A DNA stretch of 64,000 bases from Streptomyces violaceoruber (lineage in GTDB: Bacteria; Actinomycetota; Actinomycetes; Streptomycetales; Streptomycetaceae). Positions within the stretch are counted from its first letter, which is position 1, and every line of letters begins with the position of its first letter. The notes under the pieces were generated by a model that was given only the letters and a program-made list of their open reading frames with translations, did not search any database and was not told the origin of the DNA. Positions 18,180 to 27,467 of the stretch are shown piece by piece. The position numbers were made by a program, and so were the translations under genes. The stretch covers positions 1,178,001 through 1,242,000 of the forward strand of contig NZ_CP137734.1 in the NCBI RefSeq assembly GCF_033406955.1, in the 5' to 3' direction.

Positions 18180-19331
18180 TTATCCGGCCTGTCCGGCGGT
18201 GGACGCCGCGGTGGCGAGCCGGGCGGCACGGCGGGCGGCGCCGTCCATGGTGGTGGCCTGTTCGACCAGGGGGTGCGCGCGGGCGTCGAGCAGGGCCCGG
18301 CCCCGCGCGGCGTTGTTCCCGTCGAGGCGTACGACGAGCGGTTTGGTGAGCCGGACCTCGTCCAGGGCGCGGACGATGCCGTCGGCGACCGCGTCGCAGG
18401 CGGTGATGCCGCCGAAGACGTTGACGAGGACGGACCTCACGTCGGGGTCGGAGAGCACGACGGACAGTCCGTCGGCCATGACCCGGGCGGAGGCGCCCCC
18501 GCCGATGTCGAGGAAGTTGGCGGGGCGGGCACCGCAGCCGGCGACCACGTCGAGTGTCGACATGACCAGCCCGGCGCCGTTGCCGATGACGCCGACCTCG
18601 CCGTCCAGCTTGACGTAGTTGAGGCCCTTGGCGCCGGCCCGCGCCTCCAGGGAGTCGGCGTCCTCCTGCCTCGTCTCGCCCCAACGGGACTGCCGGAAGC
18701 GGGCGTTGTCGTCGAGGGTGACCTTGCCGTCGAGGGCCACGATCCGGCCCTCGGCCGTCCTGACCAACGGGTTGACCTCGACCAGGAGGGCGTCCTCGCG
18801 GACCAGTACCTTCCACAGCCGCACCAGCGTGTCGACGGTCTGCGGGGGCAGGCCGGCGGCGTCGGCGATGCGTACCGCGGTGGCCGTGTGCACGCCCGTG
18901 GCGGGGTCGACGGGGATGCGCGCCACCGCCTCGGGCCGCCGGGCGGCGACCTCCTCGATCTCCGTGCCGCCCTCCGCGGAGGCGATGGCGAGGAAGCCGC
19001 CGGACGCCCGGTCGAGGACGTAGGAGACGTAGAACTCCCGCTCTATGTCGCAGGGTTCGGCCAGCATGACGGTGCCGACCGTGTGTCCCCTGATGTCCAT
19101 GCCGAGGATGCGCCGCGCCGCCTCCTCGGCCTCGGCCGGGTCGGCGGCGAGCCGCACTCCGCCCGCCTTGCCGCGCCCGCCGGTCTTCACCTGCGCCTTG
19201 ACGACGGCGCGTCCGCCGAGTGCGCGGGCGACCTCCCGGGCCCGTTCGGGCGAGTCGGTGACCTCGGCCCTCGGGACCACGATCCCGTGTTCCTTGAAGA
19301 GTTCCCTTGCCTGGTGTTCGTACAGGTCCAT
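18180..19331 (-). CDS. sucC: Succinyl-CoA ligase beta-subunit paralogue
   Basis: 383 residues. ATP-grasp fold with [17 protein letters not shown] at the start, [15 protein letters not shown] for nucleotide binding, LVEVNPLV with metal-binding Glu/Asn, and the C-terminal [16 protein letters not shown] stretch. Full length for SucC. AGGAG stands six bases before the ATG. It is the first gene of the leftward arm (sucC-sucD-aldehyde dehydrogenase) and shares a 143-bp control region with the oxalyl-CoA decarboxylase gene. The in-frame extension to 19358 lacks a ribosome site. Primary TCA-cycle copies are expected elsewhere. Confidence 0.88.
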   Translation of the reverse strand: MDLYEHQARELFKEHGIVVPRAEVTDSPERAREVARALGGRAVVKAQVKTGGRGKAGGVRLAADPAEAEEAARRILGMDIRGHTVGTVMLAEPCDIEREFYVSYVLDRASGGFLAIASAEGGTEIEEVAARRPEAVARIPVDPATGVHTATAVRIADAAGLPPQTVDTLVRLWKVLVREDALLVEVNPLVRTAEGRIVALDGKVTLDDNARFRQSRWGETRQEDADSLEARAGAKGLNYVKLDGEVGVIGNGAGLVMSTLDVVAGCGARPANFLDIGGGASARVMADGLSVVLSDPDVRSVLVNVFGGITACDAVADGIVRALDEVRLTKPLVVRLDGNNAARGRALLDARAHPLVEQATTMDGAARRAARLATAASTAGQAG

Positions 19332-19399
19332 CTCGGCTCCTGACTGAAAGTGCCGCACGCCCCCTGGACACCACCCACCGGATGCGGGATAACAAGCTT

Positions 19400-19423
19400 C
19401 ATACAGTATTCGTCGACTGTATG
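19400..19423. promoter_or_regulatory. Predicted GntR operator between the sucC and oxc paralogue arms
   Basis: CATACAGT and ACTGTATG form a perfect inverted repeat with 8 bases between. Within it, 19408-19419 reads ATTCGTCGACTG, the same 12-base word (two substitutions) as at the gntR promoter (47470) and in the formate dehydrogenase region (50264). The core resembles TNGTNNACNA of FadR-type GntR regulators. Confidence 0.6.
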
Positions 19424-19474
19424 CAATGTACCGCGAGAGCGCCCCAACCCCTCGTGAAGGGACAGGACTTCGCC

Positions 19475-21157
19475 ATGCCCGACGACACCCAGGACGTCAT
19501 CTCCGGCGGCCACCTCGTTGCCAAGGCACTCAAGGCAGAAGGGGTCGACCGCATCTACACGCTGTGCGGCGGCCACATCATCGACATCTACGACGGCTGC
19601 GTCGACGAGGGCATCGAGGTCGTCGACGTACGCCACGAGCAGGTCGCCGCGCACGCCGCCGACGGGTACGCCCGCATCACCGGCAAGCCCGGCTGCGCGG
19701 TGGTCACCGCCGGGCCGGGCACCACCGACGCCGTCACCGGGGTCGCCAACGCCTTCCGCGCCGAGTCACCCATGCTGCTGATCGGCGGTCAGGGTGCCCA
19801 CACCCAGCACAAGATGGGCTCACTCCAGGACCTGCCGCACGTCGACATGATGACGCCGATCACCAAGTTCGCGGCGACCGTGCCGGACACCGCGCGCGCC
19901 GCCGACATGGTGTCGATGGCGTTCCGCGAGTGCTACCACGGCGCGCCGGGTCCGTCCTTCCTGGAGATCCCGCGCGACGTGCTGGACGCCAAGGTGCCGG
20001 CGGAGAAGGCGCGGGTGCCGCGGGCCGGGGGCTACCGCGCCTCCACCAGGTCGGCCGGCGACCCGGAGGCGGTCGAGAGGCTCGCCGACCTGCTGGTGCA
20101 CGCCGAGAAGCCGGCCGTCCTGCTCGGCAGCCAGGTGTGGACGACGCGCGCCACCGAGGCCGCCGTCGAGCTGGTCCGCACACTGAACGTCCCGGCGTAC
20201 ATGAACGGCGCCGGACGCGGCACCCTGCCGCCGGGCGACCCGCACCACTTCCAGCTCTCCCGGCGCTACGCCTTCTCCAACGCCGACGTGATCGTCATCG
20301 TGGGCACGCCCTTCGACTTCCGGATGGGCTACGGCAAGCGGCTCTCCCCGGACGCGACCGTCGTGCAGATCGACCTCGACTACCGCACCGTCGGCAAGAA
20401 CCGCGACATCGACCTCGGCATCGTCGGCGACGCGGGGCTGGTGCTGAAGTCGGTGACCGAGGCGGCGTCCGGGCGGATCAACGGGGGCGCGGCGAAGCGC
20501 AAGGAGTGGCTGGACGAGCTGCGCGCGGCCGAGCGGACGGCGCTGGACAAGCGGCTGCCGCAGCTCAGGTCGGACGCCTCCCCCATCCACCCGTACCGGC
20601 TGGTCAGCGAGATCAACGACTTCCTCACCGAGGACTCGATCTACATCGGCGACGGCGGCGACATCGTCACCTTCTCCGGTCAGGTCGTGCAGCCCAAGTC
20701 ACCCGGCCACTGGATGGACCCGGGACCGCTGGGCACGCTCGGCGTCGGCGTCCCCTTCGTGCTGGCCGCCAAGCAGGCGCGGCCCGACAAGGAGGTCGTC
20801 GCCCTCTTCGGCGACGGCGCCTTCTCGCTCACCGGCTGGGACTTCGAGACCCTCGTCCGCTACGACCTCCCCTTCGTCGGCATCGTCGGCAACAACTCCT
20901 CGATGAACCAGATCCGCTACGGCCAGGCCGTCAAGTACGGCAAGGAGCGCGAACGGGTCGGCAACACCCTCGGCGACGTGCCCTACGACGAGTTCGCCCG
21001 GATGCTGGGCGGCCACGGCGAGGAGGTCCGCGACCCCGCCGACATCGGCCCCGCGCTGCGCCGGGCCCGCGAGTCCGGCAAGCCGTCCCTGATCAACGTC
21101 TGGGTGGACCCGGACGCGTACGCCCCCGGAACCATGAACCAGACGATGTACAAGTGA
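19475..21157 (+). CDS. oxc: Oxalyl-CoA decarboxylase (thiamine-diphosphate enzyme)
   Basis: 560 residues. Thiamine-diphosphate enzyme with the cofactor-activating Glu55 in RHEQ, a central DHS-like domain, and the diphosphate/Mg site GDGAFSLTGWDFET..NNSSMNQ (GDG to NN). It would convert oxalyl-CoA to formyl-CoA and CO2 in the cytoplasm. The superfamily also holds acetolactate synthase, glyoxylate carboligase and 2-hydroxyacyl-CoA lyase; oxalyl-CoA decarboxylase is preferred because the next gene is an unmistakable formyl-CoA:oxalate CoA-transferase 11 bp away and an OFA antiporter follows. The ATG at 19475 is preceded by AAGGGA. The control region holds a predicted GntR operator. A C-terminal PGTMNQTMYK tail differs from the Oxalobacter enzyme as I recall it. 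Confidence 0.82.
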   Translation: MPDDTQDVISGGHLVAKALKAEGVDRIYTLCGGHIIDIYDGCVDEGIEVVDVRHEQVAAHAADGYARITGKPGCAVVTAGPGTTDAVTGVANAFRAESPMLLIGGQGAHTQHKMGSLQDLPHVDMMTPITKFAATVPDTARAADMVSMAFRECYHGAPGPSFLEIPRDVLDAKVPAEKARVPRAGGYRASTRSAGDPEAVERLADLLVHAEKPAVLLGSQVWTTRATEAAVELVRTLNVPAYMNGAGRGTLPPGDPHHFQLSRRYAFSNADVIVIVGTPFDFRMGYGKRLSPDATVVQIDLDYRTVGKNRDIDLGIVGDAGLVLKSVTEAASGRINGGAAKRKEWLDELRAAERTALDKRLPQLRSDASPIHPYRLVSEINDFLTEDSIYIGDGGDIVTFSGQVVQPKSPGHWMDPGPLGTLGVGVPFVLAAKQARPDKEVVALFGDGAFSLTGWDFETLVRYDLPFVGIVGNNSSMNQIRYGQAVKYGKERERVGNTLGDVPYDEFARMLGGHGEEVRDPADIGPALRRARESGKPSLINVWVDPDAYAPGTMNQTMYK

Positions 21158-21168
21158 GGTGAACACTC

Positions 21169-22401
21169 ATGACAGCGAAGGCTCTTGAGGGCATCCGCGT
21201 CCTGGACATGACGCATGTGCAGTCCGGGCCCTCGGCGACCCAGCTGCTCGCCTGGCTCGGCGCGGACGTCGTGAAGCTGGAGGCGCCGCACGGCGACATC
21301 ACGCGGGGGCAGCTGCGCGATCTGCCGGACGTCGACTCCCTCTACTTCACGATGCTCAACTGCAACAAGCGCAGCATCACCCTCAACACCAAGTCCGAGC
21401 GCGGCAAGGAGATCCTCACCGAGCTGATCCGGCGCTCGGACGTCATGGTCGAGAACTTCGGACCGGGCGCGGTGGACCGGATGGGCTTCACCTGGGACCG
21501 CGTCAAGGAGATCAATCCACGGATCGTCTACGCCTCCATCAAGGGGTTCGGCGAGGGCCCGTACACCGCGTTCAAGGCGTACGAGGTCGTCGCGCAGGCC
21601 ATGGGCGGATCGATGTCCACCACCGGTTTCGAGGACGGGCCGCCGCTGGCGACGGGGGCCCAGATCGGGGACTCGGGCACGGGCGTCCACGTCGTGGCGG
21701 GCATCCTCGCCGCCCTCTACCAGCGGGAGCACACCGGACGTGGTCAGCGGGTGAACGTGGCCATGCAGCACGCGGTGCTCAACCTCTGCCGGGTGAAGCT
21801 GCGCGACCAGCAGCGCCTGAGCCATGGTCCACTCGCCGAATATCCCAACGAGGACTTCGGCGACGAGGTTCCCAGGTCCGGCAACGCCTCCGGCGGCGGG
21901 CAGCCGGGGTGGGCGGTCAAGTGCGCGCCGGGCGGCCCCAACGACTACGTGTACGTCATCGTCCAGCCGGTCGGCTGGCAGCCGCTCAGTGAGCTGATCG
22001 GCAGGCCCGAGCTGGCCGAGGACCCCGAGTGGGCGACGCCGCGGGCCCGGCTGCCGAAGCTGAACAAGATGTTCCAGCTGATCGAGGAGTGGTCGTCCAC
22101 GCTGCCCAAGTGGGAGGTGCTGGAGCGGCTGAACGCCCACAACATCCCGTGCGGGCCGATCCTGTCCACGAAGGAGATCATCGAGGACGACTCCCTGGTC
22201 GCCAACGAGATGGTCGTCACCGTCCCCCATCCCGAGCGCGGCGAGTTCGTGACCGTGGGCAGCCCGCTCAAGCTCTCGGACTCTCCGGTGGAGGTGACCA
22301 GTTCGCCGCTGCTGGGCGAGCACAACGAGGAGGTCTACGTCGGTGAGCTGGGCCTCGGCGACGAGGAACTGCGGCTGCTCAAGTCGAGCGGGGTGATCTG
22401 A
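21169..22401 (+). CDS. frc: Formyl-CoA:oxalate CoA-transferase (class III)
   Basis: 410 residues. The text follows the Oxalobacter Frc enzyme along its whole length: [14 protein letters not shown] at the start, [32 protein letters not shown], catalytic Asp168 in [15 protein letters not shown], the flexible glycine loop SGGGQPGW, and NIPCGPI. It moves CoA from formyl-CoA to oxalate, releasing formate and giving oxalyl-CoA for the preceding enzyme. GAGGTGA ribosome site six bases before the ATG; stop-to-start spacing within the operon is 11 bp before and about 1 bp after. The loop has one Ser where Oxalobacter has Gly (SGGGQP), a small change near the active site. Confidence 0.93.
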   Translation: MTAKALEGIRVLDMTHVQSGPSATQLLAWLGADVVKLEAPHGDITRGQLRDLPDVDSLYFTMLNCNKRSITLNTKSERGKEILTELIRRSDVMVENFGPGAVDRMGFTWDRVKEINPRIVYASIKGFGEGPYTAFKAYEVVAQAMGGSMSTTGFEDGPPLATGAQIGDSGTGVHVVAGILAALYQREHTGRGQRVNVAMQHAVLNLCRVKLRDQQRLSHGPLAEYPNEDFGDEVPRSGNASGGGQPGWAVKCAPGGPNDYVYVIVQPVGWQPLSELIGRPELAEDPEWATPRARLPKLNKMFQLIEEWSSTLPKWEVLERLNAHNIPCGPILSTKEIIEDDSLVANEMVVTVPHPERGEFVTVGSPLKLSDSPVEVTSSPLLGEHNEEVYVGELGLGDEELRLLKSSGVI

Positions 22402-22402
22402 C

Positions 22403-24550
22403 GTGATGGCCGAGGACCGTCTAGCGCGGGTGCGCGGGCTCCTGGACGCCGTACGCGGCGAGGGGCGCACGGCGCTGACCGCCCCCGAGGGCAAGGTGCT
22501 CGCCGACGCCTACGGGATCGCCGTACCGGGCGAGGAGCTGGCGCGGGACGTCGACGAGGCGGTGGCGTGCGCGGCGCGGTTCGGCGGACCCGTGGTGATG
22601 AAGATCGTCTCGCCGGACATCCTGCACAAGACCGATGCCGGCGGTGTGGTCGTCGGGGTCGAGGGCGCGGCGGACGTGCGGGCGGCGTTCTGCCGGATCG
22701 TCGACAACGCCCGCGCGTACGACGCCTCCGCGCGGATCGAAGGGGTCCAGATCCAGGAGCTGCTGCCGCAGGGGCAGGAGGTCATCGTCGGGGCGGTCAC
22801 CGACCCGACGTTCGGCAAGGTGGTGGCGTTCGGACTCGGCGGGGTGCTGGTCGAGGTGCTGAAGGACGTCACCTTCCGGCTGGCTCCCGTGGACGCCGAC
22901 GAGGCGCTGTCCATGCTGGACTCGATCAGGGCGGCCGAGGTGCTGCGCGGGGTGCGCGGGCAGGCCGGGGTGGACCGGTGGGCGGTGGCGGAGCAGATCC
23001 GCCGGGTGTCCGAGCTGGTCGCCGACTTCCCGGAGATCGCCGAGGTGGACCTGAACCCCGTGATCGCCACGCCCGAGGGCGCGGTCGCCGCCGACATCAG
23101 GGTGATCCTGGCGACCGACACGCCGAAGGAGCGGCGCCGGTACACGCGCGAGGAGATCCTCACCTCGATGCGCCGCCTGATGCAGCCCGCGTCGGTCGCG
23201 GTGATCGGCGCGTCGGGCGAGCCGGGGAAGATCGGCAACTCCGTGATGCGCAACCTCGTCGACGGCGGCTTCGCGGGCGAGATCCACCCGGTGAACCCCA
23301 AGGCCGATGACATCTTGGGCCGCAAGGCGTACAAGAGTGTCACCGACGTTCCCGATGAGGTGGATGTGGCGGTCTTCGCGATCCCCGCGCGGTTCGTGGC
23401 GGCGGCCCTGGAGGAGGTGGGACGCAAGCGGATACCCAATGCCGTCCTCATCCCCTCCGGCTTCGCCGAGACCGGGGAACAGGCGCTCCAGGACGAGATC
23501 GTGGCGGTCGCCGAACGGCACGGCGTCCGGCTGCTCGGCCCGAACATCTACGGCTACTACTCCACCTGGCAGGACCTGTGCGCCACGTTCTGCACGCCGT
23601 ACGACGTCAAGGGCGGCGTCGCGCTGACCTCGCAGTCGGGCGGCATCGGCATGGCCATCCTGGGCTTCGCGCGGACCACGAAGACCGGCGTGTCGGCGAT
23701 CGTGGGGCTGGGCAACAAGTCGGACCTGGACGAGGACGACCTGCTGACCTGGTTCGGTGAGGACCCGCACACCGAGTGCATCGCGATGCACCTGGAGGAC
23801 CTCAAGGACGGCCGCGCCTTCGTCGAGGCCGCGCGGGCGACCGTGCCGAGGAAGCCGGTCGTGGTGCTCAAGGCGGGCCGTACGGCGGCGGGCGCCAAGG
23901 CGGCCGGGTCGCACACCGGGGCACTGGCCGGGGACGACGCCGTGTACGACGACATCCTGCGGCAGGCCGGCGTCATCCGGGCGCCGGGGCTCAACGAGAT
24001 GCTGGAGTACGCGCGCGCGTTGCCCGTGCTGCCCGCCCCCGAGGGCGACAACGTGGTCATCATCACCGGCGCCGGCGGCAGCGGTGTGCTGCTCTCCGAC
24101 GCGGTGACGGACAACGGGCTGTCGCTGATGGAGATTCCGCCCGACCTGGACAGGGCGTTCCGCGCCTTCATCCCGCCGTTCGGCGCGGCCGGCAACCCGG
24201 TGGACATCACCGGGGGCGAGCCGCCGTCGACGTACGAGGCGACGATCCGGCTCGGTCTGGAGGACCCGCGCATCCACGCGCTCGTCCTCGGCTACTGGCA
24301 CACCATCGTCACGCCTCCCATGGTGTTCGCCGAACTCACCGCGCGCGTGGTGGCGGAGTTCCGCGAACGCGGCGTCGAGAAGCCCGTGGTGGCCTCCCTG
24401 GCGGGCGACGTGGAGGTGGAGGAGGCGTGCCAGTACCTCTTCGAGCGCGGCGTCGTGGCGTATCCGTACACGACCGAGAAGCCGGTGGCGGTGCTGGGCG
24501 CGAAGTACCGGTGGGCGCGGGCCGCGGGCTTGTTGGGAGGCGGTTCATGA
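22403..24550 (+). CDS. ADP-forming acyl-CoA synthetase (fused alpha/beta)
   Basis: 715 residues (GTG 22403; ATG 22406 is equally possible). An N-terminal ATP-grasp domain (about 1-235; GPVVMKIVSPDILHKTDAGGV, EVDLNPVI) is followed by a CoA-binding Rossmann domain (about 255-385; SVAVIGASGEPGKIGNSVMRN) and succinyl-CoA-ligase-like domains with the phospho-His in AGSHTGALAGDD. All parts of an acetate-CoA ligase (ADP-forming) or related NDP-forming enzyme are there, with the beta-like part first. It starts within two bases of the frc stop. Likely roles are making oxalyl-CoA or formyl-CoA by ATP, or conserving CoA thioester energy as ATP (inference). It ends the transcription unit before a hairpin. 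Confidence 0.85.
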   Translation: MMAEDRLARVRGLLDAVRGEGRTALTAPEGKVLADAYGIAVPGEELARDVDEAVACAARFGGPVVMKIVSPDILHKTDAGGVVVGVEGAADVRAAFCRIVDNARAYDASARIEGVQIQELLPQGQEVIVGAVTDPTFGKVVAFGLGGVLVEVLKDVTFRLAPVDADEALSMLDSIRAAEVLRGVRGQAGVDRWAVAEQIRRVSELVADFPEIAEVDLNPVIATPEGAVAADIRVILATDTPKERRRYTREEILTSMRRLMQPASVAVIGASGEPGKIGNSVMRNLVDGGFAGEIHPVNPKADDILGRKAYKSVTDVPDEVDVAVFAIPARFVAAALEEVGRKRIPNAVLIPSGFAETGEQALQDEIVAVAERHGVRLLGPNIYGYYSTWQDLCATFCTPYDVKGGVALTSQSGGIGMAILGFARTTKTGVSAIVGLGNKSDLDEDDLLTWFGEDPHTECIAMHLEDLKDGRAFVEAARATVPRKPVVVLKAGRTAAGAKAAGSHTGALAGDDAVYDDILRQAGVIRAPGLNEMLEYARALPVLPAPEGDNVVIITGAGGSGVLLSDAVTDNGLSLMEIPPDLDRAFRAFIPPFGAAGNPVDITGGEPPSTYEATIRLGLEDPRIHALVLGYWHTIVTPPMVFAELTARVVAEFRERGVEKPVVASLAGDVEVEEACQYLFERGVVAYPYTTEKPVAVLGAKYRWARAAGLLGGGS

Positions 24551-24563
24551 CGTGAGACGGCGA

Positions 24564-24597
24564 GGGGCCGGCCGACGGGTGCGCGTCGGCCGGCCCC
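24564..24597 (+). terminator. Hairpin between the acyl-CoA synthetase and antiporter genes
   Basis: A 14-bp perfect stem (GGGGCCGGCCGACG and complement) with a 6-base loop. The antiporter gene may therefore be partly or wholly expressed from its own promoter. Confidence 0.75.
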
Positions 24598-24673
24598 GGG
24601 GACCCGCGCGCGCACGAAAGGCATGGGACAGGGGGCGCTGGCCAGATCTTTCGACGCTAGGGGTGCAATCGAC

Positions 24674-26053
24674 ATGACAACCACCGATGTCACACGGGTC
24701 GCCGCCTACCGGGAGGTGACCGACAGGAACGGGCGCGTCTACCGCGTGGGCGAGTCCGACATCGACCTCATGGGGCGCAAGCGCAAGTGGATGGTGATCC
24801 TGCCCTGGATCGGGATGATGGGCATCTCCTCCGCCGAGTACGCGTTCGCGTCCGCCGAGGACACGCTGCACGAGGCCCAGCACTGGTCCAGCGGCAGCAT
24901 CTACTGGATGATGACCGCCTGGGTGTTCTGCCAGGCCGCGGTCGCGTTCCCGGCGGGGCGGCTGCGCGAGAGCGGCAAGCTGCCGGCGCGCTGGGCGATG
25001 ATGCTGGGGTCGGCCGGCACGCTGCTGGGCTATCTGTCGCTGGCGTTCGCGCCGCACGTCTCGCTCGCCTTCATCGGGTTCGGCGTGTTCAGCGGCATGG
25101 GTGCCGGCATGGTGTACGCGACCTGCGTCAACATGGTCGGCAAGTGGTACCCGGAGCGCCGGGGCGGGAAGACCGGCTTCGTCAACGGCGGTTTCGCCTA
25201 CGGCTCGGTGCCGTTCGTCTTCATCTTCCACGGCTACATGGACACGTCCAACTTCCGCTGGGTGCTGGTTTCCGCGGGTGTCTTCCTCGCGGCGATGGTG
25301 GCGATCGCCGGTTTCTACTTCCGGGACCCGCCGAAGAACTGGTGGCCGGCCGCCGTCGACCCGCTGAACCCGCCGGCCGACCCGCGGGCCCGGCGTTCGC
25401 TGGAGAAGAACCCGCCGGCGGTCAAGCAGTACTCCCCGATGGAGGCCTGGAAGACCGGCCGGGTGGCGCTGATGTGGTTCTGTCTCGCCTGCACCTCCGG
25501 TGTGAACATCTTCGGCATCGCCTTCCAGGTCGACATCGGCGAGGAGGCGGGCTTCGCGGCCGGGGTCGTGGCCGCGGCGATGTCGCTGAAGGCGATCGTC
25601 AACGGCACCGGGCGCGGGGTCATCGGCTGGCTCTCCGACCTCTACGGCCGCAAGCAGTGCCTGCTCTATGTGTGCGCGATCCTGGGTCTGGCCCAGTTCG
25701 GCATCATCTGGTCGGCCGAGATCAAGAACCTGCCGCTGTTCCTGGTCTTCTCCGCCATCTCCGGTTTCGGCGGCGGCGCCATCTTCCCGATGTTCGCGGC
25801 GCTGACGGCGGACTACTTCGGCGAGAACAACAACGCCACCAACTACGGGATGGTCTACAGCTCCAAGCTCGTCTCCGGCCTCGGTGCGGGCATGGGCTCC
25901 GTGGTCGTCGGCGTCTGGGGCTACAACGGCGCCTTCAGCCTGGCGGGCAGTATCTCGATCTTCGCCGGGTTCGTGGCGCTGTCACTGAGGCCACCGGGGC
26001 GCCCGAAGGGCAAGCGCGTCACTCCGAATCCCCAGCCCCTCGGCGAGGGATGA
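24674..26053 (+). CDS. OFA-family MFS transporter, probable oxalate/formate antiporter
   Basis: 459 residues, 12 predicted membrane segments. The OFA family marks are GMGAGMVYATCVNMVGKWYPERRG in the first half and SGFGGGAIFPMFAALTADYFG in the second. It would exchange external oxalate for internal formate in the cell membrane, which fits the three upstream enzymes. The ATG at 24674 follows AGGGG at ten bases; an ATG at 24623 is in frame but has no site. Unlike the second OFA transporter at 48784, no small-subunit gene follows it. The C-terminal tail (GRPKGKRVTPNPQ..) is basic and cytoplasmic. Confidence 0.85.
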   Translation: MTTTDVTRVAAYREVTDRNGRVYRVGESDIDLMGRKRKWMVILPWIGMMGISSAEYAFASAEDTLHEAQHWSSGSIYWMMTAWVFCQAAVAFPAGRLRESGKLPARWAMMLGSAGTLLGYLSLAFAPHVSLAFIGFGVFSGMGAGMVYATCVNMVGKWYPERRGGKTGFVNGGFAYGSVPFVFIFHGYMDTSNFRWVLVSAGVFLAAMVAIAGFYFRDPPKNWWPAAVDPLNPPADPRARRSLEKNPPAVKQYSPMEAWKTGRVALMWFCLACTSGVNIFGIAFQVDIGEEAGFAAGVVAAAMSLKAIVNGTGRGVIGWLSDLYGRKQCLLYVCAILGLAQFGIIWSAEIKNLPLFLVFSAISGFGGGAIFPMFAALTADYFGENNNATNYGMVYSSKLVSGLGAGMGSVVVGVWGYNGAFSLAGSISIFAGFVALSLRPPGRPKGKRVTPNPQPLGEG

Positions 26054-26071
26054 CCTGACGAAGGCTTCTTC

Positions 26072-26126
26072 GCACGGACCGGGCGGCCCCTCCCCCAGCA
26101 CGCGGGAGGGGCCGCCCGGTCCGTGC
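26072..26126. terminator. Bidirectional terminator between convergent genes
   Basis: A 23-bp perfect stem (26072-26094 with 26104-26126) and 9-base loop separate the OFA transporter from the leftward TIM-barrel gene, six bases from that gene's stop. Confidence 0.9.
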
Positions 26127-26132
26127 TCCGGG

Positions 26133-27353
26133 TCAGTGGCGGCGCTTGCGCAGGGCGGCCAGGTTGTCGTAGCTGATCTTGGCCTCCCGCAGGGACTGCG
26201 AGGGATCGGTGGCGCTCGGCGAGTTGTCGTCCTCGATCATCGGGTTGTGGTAGTTGCGCTGTCCGACCCGGGAGAAGAACGTCGTGTAGTCGATGACGCC
26301 GGTCCCGAACGGCACCATGTCGTAGCCCATGCCGTTGGTCGTGCTGACCACGCCGTCCTTGGCGTGGAAGAGCGGGTAGCGCCGGTTGTTGCGGACGACC
26401 AGGCCGGCCGGGTCGAAGACGTTCTTCCGGGTGGAGCCGTCGTGGGCGGTGTACTCGTGGAACTTGTACTGGGCGACGTGCGCCCAGAAGATGTCCATCT
26501 CCAGCCAGACCACCCGCGGGTCGGTGACCTTGAGGAAGTACTCCAGTTTCCGGATGCCCGAACTGCGGGTCGGCCGGCCCTGGTCGTCCAGCGGGCCGCC
26601 GTCGAGCAGGAAACCGTAGGCGCTGTCGTGGTTGTGGGTGTAGAGCTTGATGCCCTCCCGGTGGGCGATCGCGCCGAGGGCGTTCCACTTGTCGGCGGCC
26701 ACGTCCCAGTCGGCGCGGTAGGAGCTGCCGGTGGGGTCGCCGCCGGTGCCCATGTGGTCCATGCCGAGGATGTTGGCGATCTCCAGGTGCTTCTTGAAGG
26801 TGTCCTTGTCCGCCTGGGTCAGCGGCCAGGAGGACGGGATGAAGCCGTGGTTGCCCTGGGCGCGCAGCCCGTAGTCGTCGAGCCAGGAGCGCAGCAGCCG
26901 GGCGCCCTTGACGGACTCCAGGCTGGCGCCGCCCGGTGCGTTGGCGTGCTGGTTGTATCCGGCGAACTCCACCTGGCGGTAGCCGTGCCGGGACAGCTGC
27001 TTGAAGACCTCGCGGAAGCCGGAGGGCAGGTCGGAGGCGAGGGGGTCGCGGGCGGTGGCGTCGCGGACGGTGTAGAGGATGATGCCGCGCTTGTCCGCCG
27101 GGACGAGGATCTGCCCGTGGCCGTGGCCGTGGCCGTGTCCATGGCCGTGGTCGTGGTCTCTGTCCCGGTCGTGAGCGAGCGCCGGGGAGGCGCCGAAGAC
27201 GGGGGCGGCGACGGCTCCGGCCGCCACCGCGGTGCAGGTGCTGAGGAAGCGGCGCCGGTTCACGCCGAGGGCGCGGCGCAGGCTCTCGCCCGGGCCGTCG
27301 GCGGACGGGTCGGTGCCGGCGTCGGTGCGGGAGGAGTCGGTGAACGGGGTCAC
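26133..27353 (-). CDS. Tat-exported xylose-isomerase-like TIM-barrel protein with His-rich linker
   Basis: 406 residues from a GTG. A twin-arginine leader (NRRRFLSTCTAVAAGAVAAP..) ends near ASPALA. Next come about 20 residues of alternating His/Asp/Arg then His/Gly (positions about 62-82), a likely metal-binding segment. The remainder is an AP-endonuclease-2/xylose-isomerase-like barrel with GYRQVEFAGYN near the start, THNHD and LEMDIFW motifs carrying metal ligands. It lies 114 bases downstream of the eboF-like gene on the same strand, so it may be the last gene of the ebo-like operon and act on the exported product (inference). Activity as isomerase, epimerase or dehydratase is open. Confidence 0.8.
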   Translation of the reverse strand: MTPFTDSSRTDAGTDPSADGPGESLRRALGVNRRRFLSTCTAVAAGAVAAPVFGASPALAHDRDRDHDHGHGHGHGHGHGQILVPADKRGIILYTVRDATARDPLASDLPSGFREVFKQLSRHGYRQVEFAGYNQHANAPGGASLESVKGARLLRSWLDDYGLRAQGNHGFIPSSWPLTQADKDTFKKHLEIANILGMDHMGTGGDPTGSSYRADWDVAADKWNALGAIAHREGIKLYTHNHDSAYGFLLDGGPLDDQGRPTRSSGIRKLEYFLKVTDPRVVWLEMDIFWAHVAQYKFHEYTAHDGSTRKNVFDPAGLVVRNNRRYPLFHAKDGVVSTTNGMGYDMVPFGTGVIDYTTFFSRVGQRNYHNPMIEDDNSPSATDPSQSLREAKISYDNLAALRKRRH

Positions 27354-27467
27354 GGATGCCTGCCTTCTGGGTCGTGGCCTGCACGGATGCGGTTCGGGCG
27401 GGCCGTTGTCAGTGCCGTGTGTTTCACTCTCAGTAGTCGGATTTCGGCGGGCGTACCGGGTGGTGCG

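Noticed and set aside
19475..21157. Acetolactate synthase (ilvB-type) call
   Set aside because: The general fold fits, but there is no small regulatory subunit gene and the partner is a formyl-CoA:oxalate CoA-transferase 11 bp downstream; oxalyl-CoA decarboxylase is the better call.
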